From Paracoccus marcusii (lineage in GTDB: Bacteria; Pseudomonadota; Alphaproteobacteria; Rhodobacterales; Rhodobacteraceae): a stretch of DNA of 64,000 nucleotides. Shown piece after piece: positions 28,816-38,164 of the stretch. The notes below the pieces were generated by a model. The model did no database searches and was not told the origin of the DNA. It worked only from the letters and a program-made list of their open reading frames with translations. The stretch covers positions 2,306,501 to 2,370,500 of the forward strand of contig NZ_CP117466.1 of the NCBI RefSeq assembly GCF_028621715.1. Direction: 5' to 3'. Position 1 is the stretch's first letter. Every line of letters begins with the position of its first letter. A program made the translations under genes and the position numbers.

Positions 28816-30618
28816 ATGGCAGCTTACGAAACAATCGTTCATGACTATGACGTGGTCGTCGTCGGGGCCGGCGGCGCGGGTCTGCGCGCGACGCTCGGCA
28901 TGGCCGAACAGGGGCTGCGCACGGCCTGCGTGACCAAGGTCTTTCCGACGCGCTCGCACACCGTTGCGGCCCAGGGCGGCATCGCCGCGTCGCTGTCCAA
29001 CATGGGCCCCGACAGCTGGCAGTGGCACATGTACGACACCGTCAAGGGGTCGGACTGGCTGGGCGACACCGACGCCATGGAATACCTGGCGCGCGAGGCC
29101 CCCAAGGCCGTCTACGAGCTGGAGCATTACGGCGTCCCGTTCAGCCGGACCGAGGACGGGCGCATCTATCAGCGCCCCTTCGGCGGTCACACCACCGAAT
29201 ACGGCGAAGGCCCCCCGGTCCAGCGCACCTGCGCCGCGGCCGACCGCACCGGCCACGCCATCCTGCACACCCTGTACGGCCAGTCGCTGAAGAACAACGC
29301 GGAGTTCTTCATCGAATATTTCGCGCTGGACCTGATCATCACCGATGGCCGCTGCACCGGCGTCGTCTGCTGGAAGCTGGACGACGGCACGATGCACGTC
29401 TTCAACGCCAAGATGGTGGTGCTGGCGACCGGCGGCTACGGCCGTGCCTATTTCAGCGCGACCAGCGCCCATACCTGCACCGGCGACGGCGGCGGCATGG
29501 TTGCCCGCGCGGGCCTGCCGCTGCAGGACATGGAATTCGTGCAGTTCCATCCGACCGGCATCTATGGCTCGGGCTGCCTGATCACGGAAGGCGCGCGGGG
29601 CGAGGGCGGTTACCTGACGAACTCGGAAGGCGAGCGGTTCATGGAGCGCTATGCGCCCACCTACAAGGACCTGGCCAGCCGCGACGTCGTCAGCCGCTGC
29701 ATGACGATGGAGATCCGCGAGGGTCGCGGCGTCGGTCCCGACAAGGACCACATCTTCCTGAACCTGATGCACCTGCCGCCGGAGACGCTGGACCTGCGCC
29801 TGCCCGGCATCAGCGAAAGCGCCAAGATCTTTGCCGGTGTCGACCTGACCCGCGCGCCGATCCCGGTCCTGCCGACAGTTCACTACAACATGGGTGGAAT
29901 TCCCACGAACTATTGGGGCGAAGTCCTTGCACCGACGGAAGAAAATCCCGATGCGATCTTCCCCGGCCTGATGGCCGTGGGCGAGGCTGGCTGTGCGTCT
30001 GTGCATGGTGCGAACCGTCTTGGGTCGAACAGCCTGATCGACCTGGTGGTGTTCGGCCGCGCCGCCGCGATCCGCGCCGGCGGGGTCGTTGACCGTGCCG
30101 GTGCCGTTCCCGCGACCAACAAGGCCGAGGTCGACCGCGCGCTGGACCGTTTCGACGGGCTGCGCCATGCCAACGGCACGATGGCCACCGCGGAGCTGCG
30201 CGACCAGATGCAGCGCACGATGCAGCTGGATGCCGCCGTCTTCCGCACCGACAAGACCCTGGCCGAGGGCGTGGTCAAGATGGAGGGCATCGCGGGCAAG
30301 ATGGATGACATCAAGGTCACCGATCGCGGATTGATCTGGAACACGGACCTGATGGAAACGTTGGAGCTGACCAACCTGATGCCCAACGCCCTGACAACGA
30401 TCGTCGCGGCCGAGGCCCGCAAGGAGAGCCGCGGCGCCCATGCGCACGAGGATTACCCTGAGCGGGATGACGCCAACTGGCGCAAGCATTCGCTTGCCTG
30501 GGTCGATGGGAACAAGGTTAAACTGGCCTACCGCCCCGTCCACCTGGAGCCGTTGACCACGGCCGAGGAAGGCGGGATCGACCTGCAAAAGATCGCTCCG
30601 AAGAAAAGGGTTTACTGA
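28816..30618 (+). CDS. sdhA: Succinate dehydrogenase flavoprotein subunit
   Basis: 600 residues. FAD binding at GAGGAG (17-22); the flavin-linked histidine is H48 in [11 protein letters not shown]. The substrate site lies around [12 protein letters not shown] and [14 protein letters not shown]-terminal [16 protein letters not shown] and [18 protein letters not shown] are standard. It oxidises succinate to fumarate on the cytoplasmic face. Its stop overlaps the start of a lipoprotein gene (TGATG) rather than leading straight to sdhB. Confidence 0.98.
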   Translation: MAAYETIVHDYDVVVVGAGGAGLRATLGMAEQGLRTACVTKVFPTRSHTVAAQGGIAASLSNMGPDSWQWHMYDTVKGSDWLGDTDAMEYLAREAPKAVYELEHYGVPFSRTEDGRIYQRPFGGHTTEYGEGPPVQRTCAAADRTGHAILHTLYGQSLKNNAEFFIEYFALDLIITDGRCTGVVCWKLDDGTMHVFNAKMVVLATGGYGRAYFSATSAHTCTGDGGGMVARAGLPLQDMEFVQFHPTGIYGSGCLITEGARGEGGYLTNSEGERFMERYAPTYKDLASRDVVSRCMTMEIREGRGVGPDKDHIFLNLMHLPPETLDLRLPGISESAKIFAGVDLTRAPIPVLPTVHYNMGGIPTNYWGEVLAPTEENPDAIFPGLMAVGEAGCASVHGANRLGSNSLIDLVVFGRAAAIRAGGVVDRAGAVPATNKAEVDRALDRFDGLRHANGTMATAELRDQMQRTMQLDAAVFRTDKTLAEGVVKMEGIAGKMDDIKVTDRGLIWNTDLMETLELTNLMPNALTTIVAAEARKESRGAHAHEDYPERDDANWRKHSLAWVDGNKVKLAYRPVHLEPLTTAEEGGIDLQKIAPKKRVY

Positions 30619-30986
30619 TGCGCTTCAATCTCATCGCCGCTTTCGGCATTGCCGCCGCCACCCTGGCGGGCTGCGTCGCCCCGGTCCCCATGACCGGCCC
30701 CGCCGTGCCGACCGCCCCCGGCGTCGCGCCCGCGCCGACCGTGCTGGACGCGGCGTCGCGCCAGATCGCCCGCAACGTCGTCGACAGCGAAATGCAGCGC
30801 CGCCTGCCGGGCGTCAACGTCACGCCCTATACCGACTGCGTGGTCAACAACGCCTCGACCGCCGAGCTGATCGACATCGCGCAGATGTCGCGTTCGGGCG
30901 TGACCGGCACCGCCGACAGCGTGGCCGCGATCGTGTCGCGTCCGGCGACGACGCAGTGCATCGCCGCCGCGGCGCGCACGGCGTGA
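30618..30986 (+). CDS. Small lipoprotein between sdhA and sdhB (first)
   Basis: 122 residues: signal sequence with lipobox ATLAGCVAP, a Pro-rich linker, then a small domain with two cysteines (PYTDCVV and TTQCIAA), possibly a disulfide. No family recognised. It is translationally coupled to sdhA by TGATG, so it must be expressed with the dehydrogenase. Confidence 0.82.
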   Translation: MRFNLIAAFGIAAATLAGCVAPVPMTGPAVPTAPGVAPAPTVLDAASRQIARNVVDSEMQRRLPGVNVTPYTDCVVNNASTAELIDIAQMSRSGVTGTADSVAAIVSRPATTQCIAAAARTA

Positions 30987-30990
30987 TCTG

Positions 30991-31305
30991 ATGATCGCGC
31001 GGGCAATCTTCGTGGGTCTGCTGCCTGTGGTGGCGGCCTGCGGTCCGGTCCCGGTGGACCAGGCCGAACGAAGCTGCCTGCGCGACGCCGAAATGGCCGA
31101 ACGTCCCCGCGGCAGCATCGCGATGGGCGTCGGCTCGGGGTCGGGGGGCACGCGCGGCTTTGGCAGCGTCGAGCTGGAGATCAGCAGCGACTACATCCGC
31201 GGCCGCGATCCGTCCGACGTCTTCAACCGCTGCGTCCAGCGCCGGTCGGGCCAGATGCCCGAGCGCGCGCTGGCCGACCAGCCCGGCTGGCGGGGGACGC
31301 GGTGA
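30991..31305 (+). CDS. Small lipoprotein between sdhA and sdhB (second)
   Basis: 104 residues with lipobox VVAACGP. The mature part is short, Gly/Ser-rich in the middle (GVGSGSGGTRGFG) and has two cysteines, SCLRD and RCVQR. Function unknown. It starts four bases after the first lipoprotein and overlaps the next gene by four bases (GTGA). Confidence 0.78.
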   Translation: MIARAIFVGLLPVVAACGPVPVDQAERSCLRDAEMAERPRGSIAMGVGSGSGGTRGFGSVELEISSDYIRGRDPSDVFNRCVQRRSGQMPERALADQPGWRGTR

Positions 31306-32126
31306 GCCGTCCGCTGTTCCTGCATGTCGGCGTTCAGAAGACCGGCACCACCAGCCTGCAGCGGTTCCTGCGCCGTTCGGCCCCGGCGCTGGCGGACGCG
31401 GTCGTGATCCGCACGCCCGAAGAAGGGACGCCGATGCGTCCGCTTGGACGTGCGGCCATCGCATGCAGCCTTGCACCCGACGATGATCACCGCGCCACGC
31501 TGGTCGCGGCGTTCGCGACGGTGCTGGACGGTCTGCCAGACGACGACCGCCCGGTGATCCTGTCCCATGAGAATCTGGCCGGCGCGATGCCCGGCAACGG
31601 CGGAGAGACCCGTCTGTTCCCGGCGCTGCCCGCGATGCTGGCGACGCTGGTGCAGGTCGCGGCCGATCGCGGCTTTGCCCCGCATGTGGTGGTCTATACC
31701 CGTCGGATGACGGCGTGGCTTCCATCGGTCTGGGCGCAGGCCGTGCGCACCGACGGCTATGCCCTGACGCTGCCCGAATTCCGCGCGCAGACATCCGAAC
31801 TGCCCGGATGGGGCGACCTGCTGCGGCGGTTGAACGGCGCGCTGTCGTCTGTTCCCGTTACCCGGCTGCGGCTTGAGGACGAGGCGGACGCCGATCGTCC
31901 CGGCCGCCAGCTGCTGTCGCTGGCGGGCGTCCCTGACGCGCGTTTGGACGCATTGCCGCCGCTGGATTCCCGCGCGATGGAGCGTCTGACGCCCGGCGCC
32001 ACCGAATTCCTGCGCCGCCTGAACGGGCTGGCGCTGAACCCTCATGCCCGCGACCGGGTGGCCGATCTGGTGGCCCGGTCGCAACCCCTGTTTGCGGCCC
32101 ATGTGCCGTCCGAAGGCACTCTCTGA
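31302..32126 (+). CDS. Sulfotransferase-like P-loop protein between sdhA and sdhB
   Basis: 274 residues from a GTG that overlaps the preceding stop. The N-terminal LHVGVQKTGTTSLQRFL (residues 7-23) is the 5'-phosphosulfate-binding loop of PAPS-dependent sulfotransferases. A central VVVYTRRMTAWLPSVWAQ resembles the 3'-phosphate-binding segment (RxxxxxxxS). No signal peptide; cytosolic. The acceptor is unknown and the activity unproven. It may sulfate a polysaccharide or glycan. It is locked into the sdh operon by overlaps upstream and 12 bases to sdhB. Confidence 0.8.
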   Translation: MSRPLFLHVGVQKTGTTSLQRFLRRSAPALADAVVIRTPEEGTPMRPLGRAAIACSLAPDDDHRATLVAAFATVLDGLPDDDRPVILSHENLAGAMPGNGGETRLFPALPAMLATLVQVAADRGFAPHVVVYTRRMTAWLPSVWAQAVRTDGYALTLPEFRAQTSELPGWGDLLRRLNGALSSVPVTRLRLEDEADADRPGRQLLSLAGVPDARLDALPPLDSRAMERLTPGATEFLRRLNGLALNPHARDRVADLVARSQPLFAAHVPSEGTL

Positions 32127-32138
32127 AAGGAGCTACCC

Positions 32139-32918
32139 ATGGTCCAGTTCACCCTGCCCAAGAACAGTCAGATCCGCGTCGGCAAGACCTGGCCCAAGCC
32201 CGAGGGCGCAACCAACGTCAAGAAGTTCAAGATCTATCGGTGGGACCCCGAGACTGGCGAGAATCCGCGTCTGGACACGTATTTCGTCGATCTGGATAAG
32301 TGCGGGCCGATGATGCTGGACGCCCTGATCAAGATCAAGGCAGAGATCGACCCGACCCTGTCCTTCCGCCGGTCCTGCCGCGAGGGGATCTGCGGGTCCT
32401 GCGCGATGGTGATCGACGGCGGCAACAAGCTGGCCTGCATCTTCGGCATCGACGAGGTCAAGGGCGACGTGGCGATCTATCCGTTGCCGCACATGCCGGT
32501 GGTCAAAGACCTGGTGCCGGACCTGACGCATTTCTATGCACAGCATGCGTCGGTGAACCCCTATCTGCAGACCAAGACGCCGACCCCCGGCAAGGAGTGG
32601 AAGCAGTCGATCGAGGACCGTAAGAAGCTGGACGGATTGTACGAGTGCATCCTGTGCGCCTCCTGTTCGACGGCCTGTCCGTCGTACTGGTGGAACGGCG
32701 ATCGGTACCTGGGGCCGGCCGCGCTGCTGCACGCCTATCGCTGGATCATCGACTCGCGCGACGAGGCCACGGGCGAGCGTTTGGACGAGCTTGAGGATCC
32801 CTTCAAGCTGTATCGCTGCCACACGATCATGAACTGCACCAACACCTGCCCCAAGGGGTTGAACCCCGCCAAGGCCATCGCGTCGATCAAGCACATGATG
32901 GTGGAACGCGCGGTCTGA
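32139..32918 (+). CDS. sdhB: Succinate dehydrogenase iron-sulfur subunit
   Basis: 259 residues carrying three clusters: [2Fe-2S] from C80, C85, C88 and C100; [4Fe-4S] and [3Fe-4S] from C170, C173, C176, C180, C227, C233 and C237. It passes electrons from SdhA to the membrane quinone site. The ribosome site AAAGGAGCTACCC is strong, allowing independent initiation after the three inserted genes. It is the last gene; a perfect terminator follows. Confidence 0.98.
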   Translation: MVQFTLPKNSQIRVGKTWPKPEGATNVKKFKIYRWDPETGENPRLDTYFVDLDKCGPMMLDALIKIKAEIDPTLSFRRSCREGICGSCAMVIDGGNKLACIFGIDEVKGDVAIYPLPHMPVVKDLVPDLTHFYAQHASVNPYLQTKTPTPGKEWKQSIEDRKKLDGLYECILCASCSTACPSYWWNGDRYLGPAALLHAYRWIIDSRDEATGERLDELEDPFKLYRCHTIMNCTNTCPKGLNPAKAIASIKHMMVERAV

Positions 32919-32919
32919 C

Positions 32920-32938
32920 TGCGTCCCGCGACGGCGGG
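32920..32938 (+). repeat. Post-stop GC repeat, copy A
   Basis: TGCGTCCCGCGACGGCGGG directly after sdhB, followed by G/C-rich stretches able to fold. The same 19 bases with one change recur after rlmE at 41605-41623. Likely a dispersed intergenic repeat. Confidence 0.5.
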
Positions 32939-33019
32939 CGGGGGCCAACCCCCCGCACCCCCCGCCGAGGGGACGTGCCGTCCCCTCGGGCTCCCCTGCG
33001 GCAGGGCGGACATACAAAG

Positions 33020-33050
33020 ACGGCCCGGAGAGCAATCTCCGGGCCGTTTT
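33020..33050 (+). terminator. Intrinsic terminator of the sdh operon
   Basis: A perfect stem ACGGCCCGGAGA (33020-33031), loop GCAA, then its complement ending at 33047 and TTTTCGTTT. It can also serve glyS, whose minus-strand stop is 15 bases away, because the opposite side carries A residues (CAAAGA). Confidence 0.9.
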
Positions 33051-33064
33051 CGTTTGGTGGGGCT

Positions 33065-35377
33065 TTAGCCTTCGATGCGGGTGAAGTCGGCGATCTGGCG
33101 ACCGGCTTCGCGGATGCGGGACAGCAGGTTCAGGCGGTTGCGCCGGACGATCTGGCTGTCGGTGTTGACCTGCACGGCCTCGAAGAACGCGTCGATCGGC
33201 GTGCGCAGGGCTGCGATGGCCGTCATGGCTGCGGGGAAGTCCTGCGTGGCCATGGCGTGGCGGATCGCCGGTTCGGCGGTGTCCAACGCAGTGAAGAGGG
33301 CGCGTTCCTGGTCCGTCTCGGCGAACTTGACGTCGGCGCCGAAGCTGTATTCGACGCCGTCCTTCTCCTCGGCCTGCGCCAGGATATTGCCCGCGCGCTT
33401 GAGGCCCTGGGTCAGGTTCCTGCCGTCGTCGGTTGCCAGCATGGCATTCAGCGCGGTGGCGCGTGCGGTCACGCGGACGAGGTCGTCATTGCCCTCCTGC
33501 GCCAGCACGGCTTCGATGATGTCGTGACGGATGCCTTGGTCGCGCAGGTATACCTTCAGTCGATCATGGAGGAAGGAGAGAAGATCTTTGGCAGTTTCAC
33601 GATAGGGAAGCACCTTCACCTGATCTTGGAACGGCTGAATCTCATTGCTGCCGGTGAAGTAGAAGTCGCCTGCGTCTACAGCGGCATCAACGTCATGCTC
33701 TGCCGCTTTGCTGGCCAGAACCATGTCTCCCGCTCGAATTGCCGCAGGAAAGATGAAATGCTGCTCCGCTGCAATAGACTGCCCGTCCGGTGCCGTGGTT
33801 TTTGCGAGGCCTTTTGTCCCTACCGCACTGTTAAGCAGAGCCGACTTGACCGAACGTTTCACGGCCTGTTCAGCGATTTGCATTAGCGGCGCCGCTATCG
33901 ACCCTGCCTGCAACAGGCGGATCACCCCCAAGGCAGCCCGCCGAAGTGCAAACGGATCCTTCGATCCCGTCGGCTTTTCGTCGATCGCCCAGAACCCCGT
34001 CAGGGTATCGATCTTGTCGGCCAGCGCCACGGCGACCGAGACGGGCGCAGTCGGGACCGCGTCGGAGGGACCGAGGGGCGAATAGTGGTCGCGGGCGGCG
34101 TCGGCGACCGCCTCGGGTTCGCCGGCCTCCAGCGCGTAGTAGCGGCCCATCGTGCCCTGCAGTTCGGGGAACTCTCCGACCATGGCCGAGCGCAGGTCCA
34201 GCTTGGCCAGGCGCGCGGCGCGTTCGGCCTGATCGGGATCGGCGCCGACCAAGGGCGCGATCTCGCGAGCCAAGGCCGCGATGCGTTCGATCCGGTCGGC
34301 CTGCGAACCGAGCTTGTTGTGGAAGGTGACCGAAGCCAGGCCCGCGGCCCAGGTCGCCATGCCCGATTTCGCCTCGCGCAGGTCGTTTTCCCAGAAGAAG
34401 GCGGCGTCCGACAGGCGCGCGGCCAGGACGCGCTGGTTGCCGGCCAGGATCGTCGCGCCGTCGTCGGGCGTCTGGATGTTGGCGACGGTCACGAACCCTT
34501 CGATCCGGCCCGTTGACGGATTGCGGGCCGAGAAGAACTTCTGATGCTCCTTCATCGAGGTCTGCAGCACCTCGGGGGGCAGGGCCAGGAAGCGGTCCTC
34601 GATCACGCCCATCAGGGGCACGGGCCATTCGACCAGGCCCGCGACCTCGGCCAGCAGGGCGTCGTCGGGGACGATCTGCCAGCCGCGGGCAAAGGCCAGA
34701 TTGTCGGCCTGCGACCGTATCTCGGCGGCGCGTTCCTGGGTGTCCAGCATCACGCGGGCGCGGCGCAGCTTGGCGGCATAGTCGTCAAAGCCGCTGACCG
34801 TGAACGCGTCGGGCGCCATGAATCGGTGGCCGCGGGTGGTGTTGCCCGCCGCGATGCCGTCGACGGTCAGCGGCACGACGGTCGCGCCGGCCTCGTCCGA
34901 CAGGATGCACAGGATCGAATGCAGCGGGCGCACCCACCGCAGGCTGCCCGACCCCCACCGCATGGATTTGGGCCAAGGGAAATTGCGGATCGTCGTCTCC
35001 AGCACTTCGGCCACGATGTCGGCGGCAGGGCGGCCGGGCTTGGTGACGGTGGCGTACCAGACCTGGCCCTTCTTGTCGTCGCGGGCCTGCAGCTGGTCGC
35101 GGGTCAGCCCGGTGGAGCGCAGGAACCCCTCCAGCGCGGCATCGGGGGCGTCGGTGCGGGGGCCTTTGCGGTCCTCATGCGTGGTGGGGCTGGCGGCGGT
35201 CAGGCCCTCGACCGCCAGAGCCAGGCGGCGCGGCGTGCTGAAGGCACCGGCGCTGGCATAGGTCAGGCCGGCCTGAACCAGGCCTTCGGTCACCAGGCGC
35301 TTGAGGTCCTCACGCGCGCGGGCCTGCATGCGGGCGGGAATTTCCTCCGAGAAAAGCTCGATCAGCAGGTCGGGCAT
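33065..35377 (-). CDS. glyS: Glycyl-tRNA synthetase beta subunit, with an internal extra segment
   Basis: 770 residues, longer than the roughly 690-700 usual for the family. The N-terminus [18 protein letters not shown] and KGPRTDAP are normal, as is the HD-type/anticodon C-terminal part (FLHDRLKVYLRDQGIRHDIIEAVLA onwards). Between GVIRLLQAG (near residue 487) and FLHDRLK (near 597) lies an extra stretch of about 80 residues with lower GC. With GlyQ it charges tRNA-Gly. The frame is uninterrupted, so it is presumably functional. Start overlaps the DUF6446 stop (TGATG). Confidence 0.95.
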   Translation of the reverse strand: MPDLLIELFSEEIPARMQARAREDLKRLVTEGLVQAGLTYASAGAFSTPRRLALAVEGLTAASPTTHEDRKGPRTDAPDAALEGFLRSTGLTRDQLQARDDKKGQVWYATVTKPGRPAADIVAEVLETTIRNFPWPKSMRWGSGSLRWVRPLHSILCILSDEAGATVVPLTVDGIAAGNTTRGHRFMAPDAFTVSGFDDYAAKLRRARVMLDTQERAAEIRSQADNLAFARGWQIVPDDALLAEVAGLVEWPVPLMGVIEDRFLALPPEVLQTSMKEHQKFFSARNPSTGRIEGFVTVANIQTPDDGATILAGNQRVLAARLSDAAFFWENDLREAKSGMATWAAGLASVTFHNKLGSQADRIERIAALAREIAPLVGADPDQAERAARLAKLDLRSAMVGEFPELQGTMGRYYALEAGEPEAVADAARDHYSPLGPSDAVPTAPVSVAVALADKIDTLTGFWAIDEKPTGSKDPFALRRAALGVIRLLQAGSIAAPLMQIAEQAVKRSVKSALLNSAVGTKGLAKTTAPDGQSIAAEQHFIFPAAIRAGDMVLASKAAEHDVDAAVDAGDFYFTGSNEIQPFQDQVKVLPYRETAKDLLSFLHDRLKVYLRDQGIRHDIIEAVLAQEGNDDLVRVTARATALNAMLATDDGRNLTQGLKRAGNILAQAEEKDGVEYSFGADVKFAETDQERALFTALDTAEPAIRHAMATQDFPAAMTAIAALRTPIDAFFEAVQVNTDSQIVRRNRLNLLSRIREAGRQIADFTRIEG
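33545..33905 (-). other. Lower-GC in-frame insert within glyS
   Basis: By hand count about 55% GC over 33541-33900, against about 80% in the 60 bases at 34021 and generally near or above 65% around it. It encodes residues of about 491-611, including segments such as AEQHFIFPAAIRAGDMV and DAGDFYFTGSNEIQPF that I do not know from other GlyS proteins. Confidence 0.65.
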
Positions 35378-35853
35378 CAGTCCATCACTCCGCGTTCCGG
35401 GGTCTTGTCGTTGTATTGGTGCCAGCCGTAGACGCGGCCGTCGGGATAGACGGCCAGCACGCGGTCCACGTCGGGGCGGATCTCGCTGACCGACAGCACG
35501 GCGCGGGCGGCGCCGCTTTCCAGGTCGCCGCCGATCCGCGCCGCGTCGAAGCAGGCGAACCAGCCGGGCGCGTTCAGGGGCGTGGCGCCCTCAAAGGGCA
35601 GGGCATCGGCGGGAACCGCGTCCACCGTGGCGCAGGCACGCCAGCGCAGCGGGCTGCTGTCGGCATCGATCCCCTCGAATCCGGTCAGGGTCAGGGGTCG
35701 TTCGCCGGCGGGGGTGGTCACCGCGATGGCGGCATCGGGGCCGTTCGGGTCGATCGGGTCATAGTACAGGTATTCCTGCGCGTACCACATGCCCGCGCCC
35801 GCGGCGATGGTGCTGCCCAGCAGGGCCAGCGCCGCGACCTTGCCCCAGTTCAC
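35377..35853 (-). CDS. DUF6446-family protein between glyQ and glyS
   Basis: 158 residues from a GTG overlapping the glyQ stop (GTGA). One N-terminal membrane or signal-anchor helix ([20 protein letters not shown]) is followed by a periplasmic domain with two cysteines (WRACAT and WFACFD). This small gene separating glyQ from glyS is a Rhodobacterales trait; the function is unknown. Overlaps at both ends show strict translational coupling with the synthetase subunits. Confidence 0.85.
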   Translation of the reverse strand: MNWGKVAALALLGSTIAAGAGMWYAQEYLYYDPIDPNGPDAAIAVTTPAGERPLTLTGFEGIDADSSPLRWRACATVDAVPADALPFEGATPLNAPGWFACFDAARIGGDLESGAARAVLSVSEIRPDVDRVLAVYPDGRVYGWHQYNDKTPERGVMD

Positions 35854-36773
35854 GCGGGCGACCCCGCCGCATCGGTGGTCAGGAACAGGTCGGCGCAGCC
35901 CTTGGCCAGCGCCCGAACCCGGCCGATATAGGCCTGGCGTTCCGTGACCGAGATCACACCGCGCGCGTCCAGCAGGTTGAACAGGTGGCTGGCCTTGATC
36001 GCCTGGTCATAGGCGGGATGCGCCATCGGGATGGTGCGGCCCGCGCCGTCGGTGCGGTCGGCGGCCAGGATACGGGCGCACTCGGCCTCGGCGTCCTTGA
36101 AATGCTGGAACAGCATGTCCGTGTCGGCCTGGTCGAAGTTCCAGCGCGAATATTCCTGTTCGGTCTGGCGGAAGATGTCGCCATAGGTCAGCGCGATCGG
36201 GCTGTCCGGGTCGTTGAAGGGCATGTCCATCACGTGTTCCGCGCCCAGCACGTACATGGCCAGGCGTTCCAGGCCATAGGTCAGCTCTCCGGAGACGGGG
36301 CGGCAGTCATGACCGCCGACCTGCTGGAAATAGGTGAACTGGCTGACCTCCATGCCGTCGCACCAGACCTCCCAGCCCAGGCCCCATGCGCCGAGCGTAG
36401 GCGATTCCCAGTCGTCCTCGACGAAGCGGACGTCATGGACCATCGGGTCCAGGCCGATGGCGCGCAGGCTGCCCAGATACAGCTCCTGCAGGTCGGGGGG
36501 CGACGGTTTGATGATGACCTGGAACTGATAGTAGTGCTGCAGGCGGTTGGGGTTCTCTCCGTACCGGCCATCGGTGGGGCGGCGCGACGGCTGGACATAG
36601 GCCGCGGCCCAGGCCCGCGATCCAAGAGAGCGCAGCGTGGTCCCAGGGTGGAACGTCCCGGCGCCCACCTCCATGTCATAGGGCTGCAGGACGGCGCAGC
36701 CCTGGCCTGCCCAATAGGTCTGCAGCGCCAAGATGATCTCCTGGAAACTGCGGGGTCGGTTGGGGCTGGTCAT
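35850..36773 (-). CDS. glyQ: Glycyl-tRNA synthetase alpha subunit
   Basis: 307-residue class II catalytic subunit. It starts [37 protein letters not shown] and contains the [17 protein letters not shown] motif 2 region and [13 protein letters not shown]. It forms glycyl-adenylate; GlyS supplies tRNA recognition. The ATG at 36773 follows AAAGGATGG; the longer frame from 36836 has no ribosome site. Confidence 0.97.
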   Translation of the reverse strand: MTSPNRPRSFQEIILALQTYWAGQGCAVLQPYDMEVGAGTFHPGTTLRSLGSRAWAAAYVQPSRRPTDGRYGENPNRLQHYYQFQVIIKPSPPDLQELYLGSLRAIGLDPMVHDVRFVEDDWESPTLGAWGLGWEVWCDGMEVSQFTYFQQVGGHDCRPVSGELTYGLERLAMYVLGAEHVMDMPFNDPDSPIALTYGDIFRQTEQEYSRWNFDQADTDMLFQHFKDAEAECARILAADRTDGAGRTIPMAHPAYDQAIKASHLFNLLDARGVISVTERQAYIGRVRALAKGCADLFLTTDAAGSPA

Positions 36774-36880
36774 CGGGCCATCCTTTTGCGTAGATCGGGC
36801 AAGGCGTCTTCTAGGCGCGCGATGCAACAGGGTCAATGAAGGCCCGACGGCGGGGGGACACCCGCGACAGGATGGACAGG

Positions 36881-38164
36881 ATGACGACGCCTTTGCGCTT
36901 GGTGATGGGACTGGTCCTGGCGGGGGCGCTGCCCGGTGCGGCGCTGGCCCAGGGCGCGGTGATCCGTCTGGAGGCCAAGCGCGATCCCCAGGCGGCGGCG
37001 CAGGCGGCGCAGGGATGGGCCGACCGGTTCGACGGGGTCGTGACGCTGGCCCTGCCGGGCAGCTGGACGGGGATCGCCATCGGGCCGCTGCCCGAGGATC
37101 GCGCCGGGCCCCTGCTGGAGCGGCTGAAGCAGGCCGGCAAGGTGCCCCAGGACGCGTTCGTCAGCACGCCCGCGCCGGGGACCGCGCTGATGCCGGTGGG
37201 CGATACCGCGGCGACGGCCCCTGCTGTGGTGGCCCCGCCGCCGCCCGCCGCCTATCTGCGGCTGGAATCGGTTCAGGCCGAACCCGAGGCCCGCGCCGCG
37301 CTGGCGCGGATCCGGGCCGATTTCCCCGAGGCCGGGCTGTGGCGTCTGCCCGACGGGTGGTTCGCGGTGGCGCTTGGCCCGGTGGCCGACGAGGCGGCCA
37401 CCGCCTGGCTGCCGGTGCTGGCCAAGGCCGACATGATCCCGGACGACGCCATGCTGGCCCGCGCCGCCGATCTGGGCGAGGCGCTGGACGCGGGCCAGGC
37501 CCCGGACCTGCCCGCGCCCGGCGCGCCCGAACCCCTGCCGCCGCTGGACCAGGTCCAGCGCGCGTTGCGGTGGGCGGGGCATTACGACGGCCAGATCGAC
37601 GGCAAGGACGGTCCCCGCACCCGCGCCGCGATCCAGGCCGAGATCACGCAGACCCGCGCCTCGACCGATCCGGGCACGGCGCTGCGGCTGCTGGCGGAAC
37701 GCCGTGCGGCCTGGGCCGAGGCGCAGGGGCTGGCACCGCTGGTCGACGCGGCGACCGGGCTGACGGTCACCGCCCCCCTGCGCGCGCTGACCTTCGACCG
37801 GGCCGAACGGGCGCTGTCGATCTATGGTCCGAAGGACGGATCGGGGGCGGCGCTGATCCTGTTCAGCCAGCCGGGTGGCCAGCAGGAGCTGCTGGATCTG
37901 GCCGGTCTGGTCACGGCGCTTGGCTGGGTGCCCCGGCCCGACCGTGTGGTCAAGCCGGGCCACGTGACCCTGCATGGCGCGAATGACGCCCATATCGGTG
38001 CCGCCGAAGGCTGGGTCCGCGATGGCCGGGCCGAAGGCTTCGTGCTGATCTGGCCGGCGTCGGAGGCGGAAACCCAGACCCGCCTGCAGGCGGAACTGAG
38101 CGACAGCCTGACGCGCCACGGGCCCGGCGCAAATGCCGGCGCCGCGCCCACCGCGCTGCCCTAG
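36881..38164 (+). CDS. Periplasmic protein with peptidoglycan-binding-like domain
   Basis: 427 residues from the ATG at 36881 (ATGs at 36836 and 36872 are alternatives). The signal peptide ends LPGAALAQ. Two SPOR-like repeats follow ([10 protein letters not shown]... and [18 protein letters not shown]). A PG_binding_1-like stretch, [27 protein letters not shown], appears near residue 225, and the C-terminal third resembles no family I know. Probably binds peptidoglycan. Its TAG stop shares a CTAG with the convergent trkH stop. Confidence 0.78.
   Translation: MTTPLRLVMGLVLAGALPGAALAQGAVIRLEAKRDPQAAAQAAQGWADRFDGVVTLALPGSWTGIAIGPLPEDRAGPLLERLKQAGKVPQDAFVSTPAPGTALMPVGDTAATAPAVVAPPPPAAYLRLESVQAEPEARAALARIRADFPEAGLWRLPDGWFAVALGPVADEAATAWLPVLAKADMIPDDAMLARAADLGEALDAGQAPDLPAPGAPEPLPPLDQVQRALRWAGHYDGQIDGKDGPRTRAAIQAEITQTRASTDPGTALRLLAERRAAWAEAQGLAPLVDAATGLTVTAPLRALTFDRAERALSIYGPKDGSGAALILFSQPGGQQELLDLAGLVTALGWVPRPDRVVKPGHVTLHGANDAHIGAAEGWVRDGRAEGFVLIWPASEAETQTRLQAELSDSLTRHGPGANAGAAPTALP

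Noticed and set aside
33545..33905. Intein in glyS
   Set aside because: The segment is too short for a full intein and lacks recognisable splice-junction motifs (block A Cys/Ser, block B TxxH, terminal HN).
33065..35377. glyS as pseudogene or frameshifted
   Set aside because: The frame is continuous through the lower-GC segment and conserved motifs resume in the same frame on the other side.
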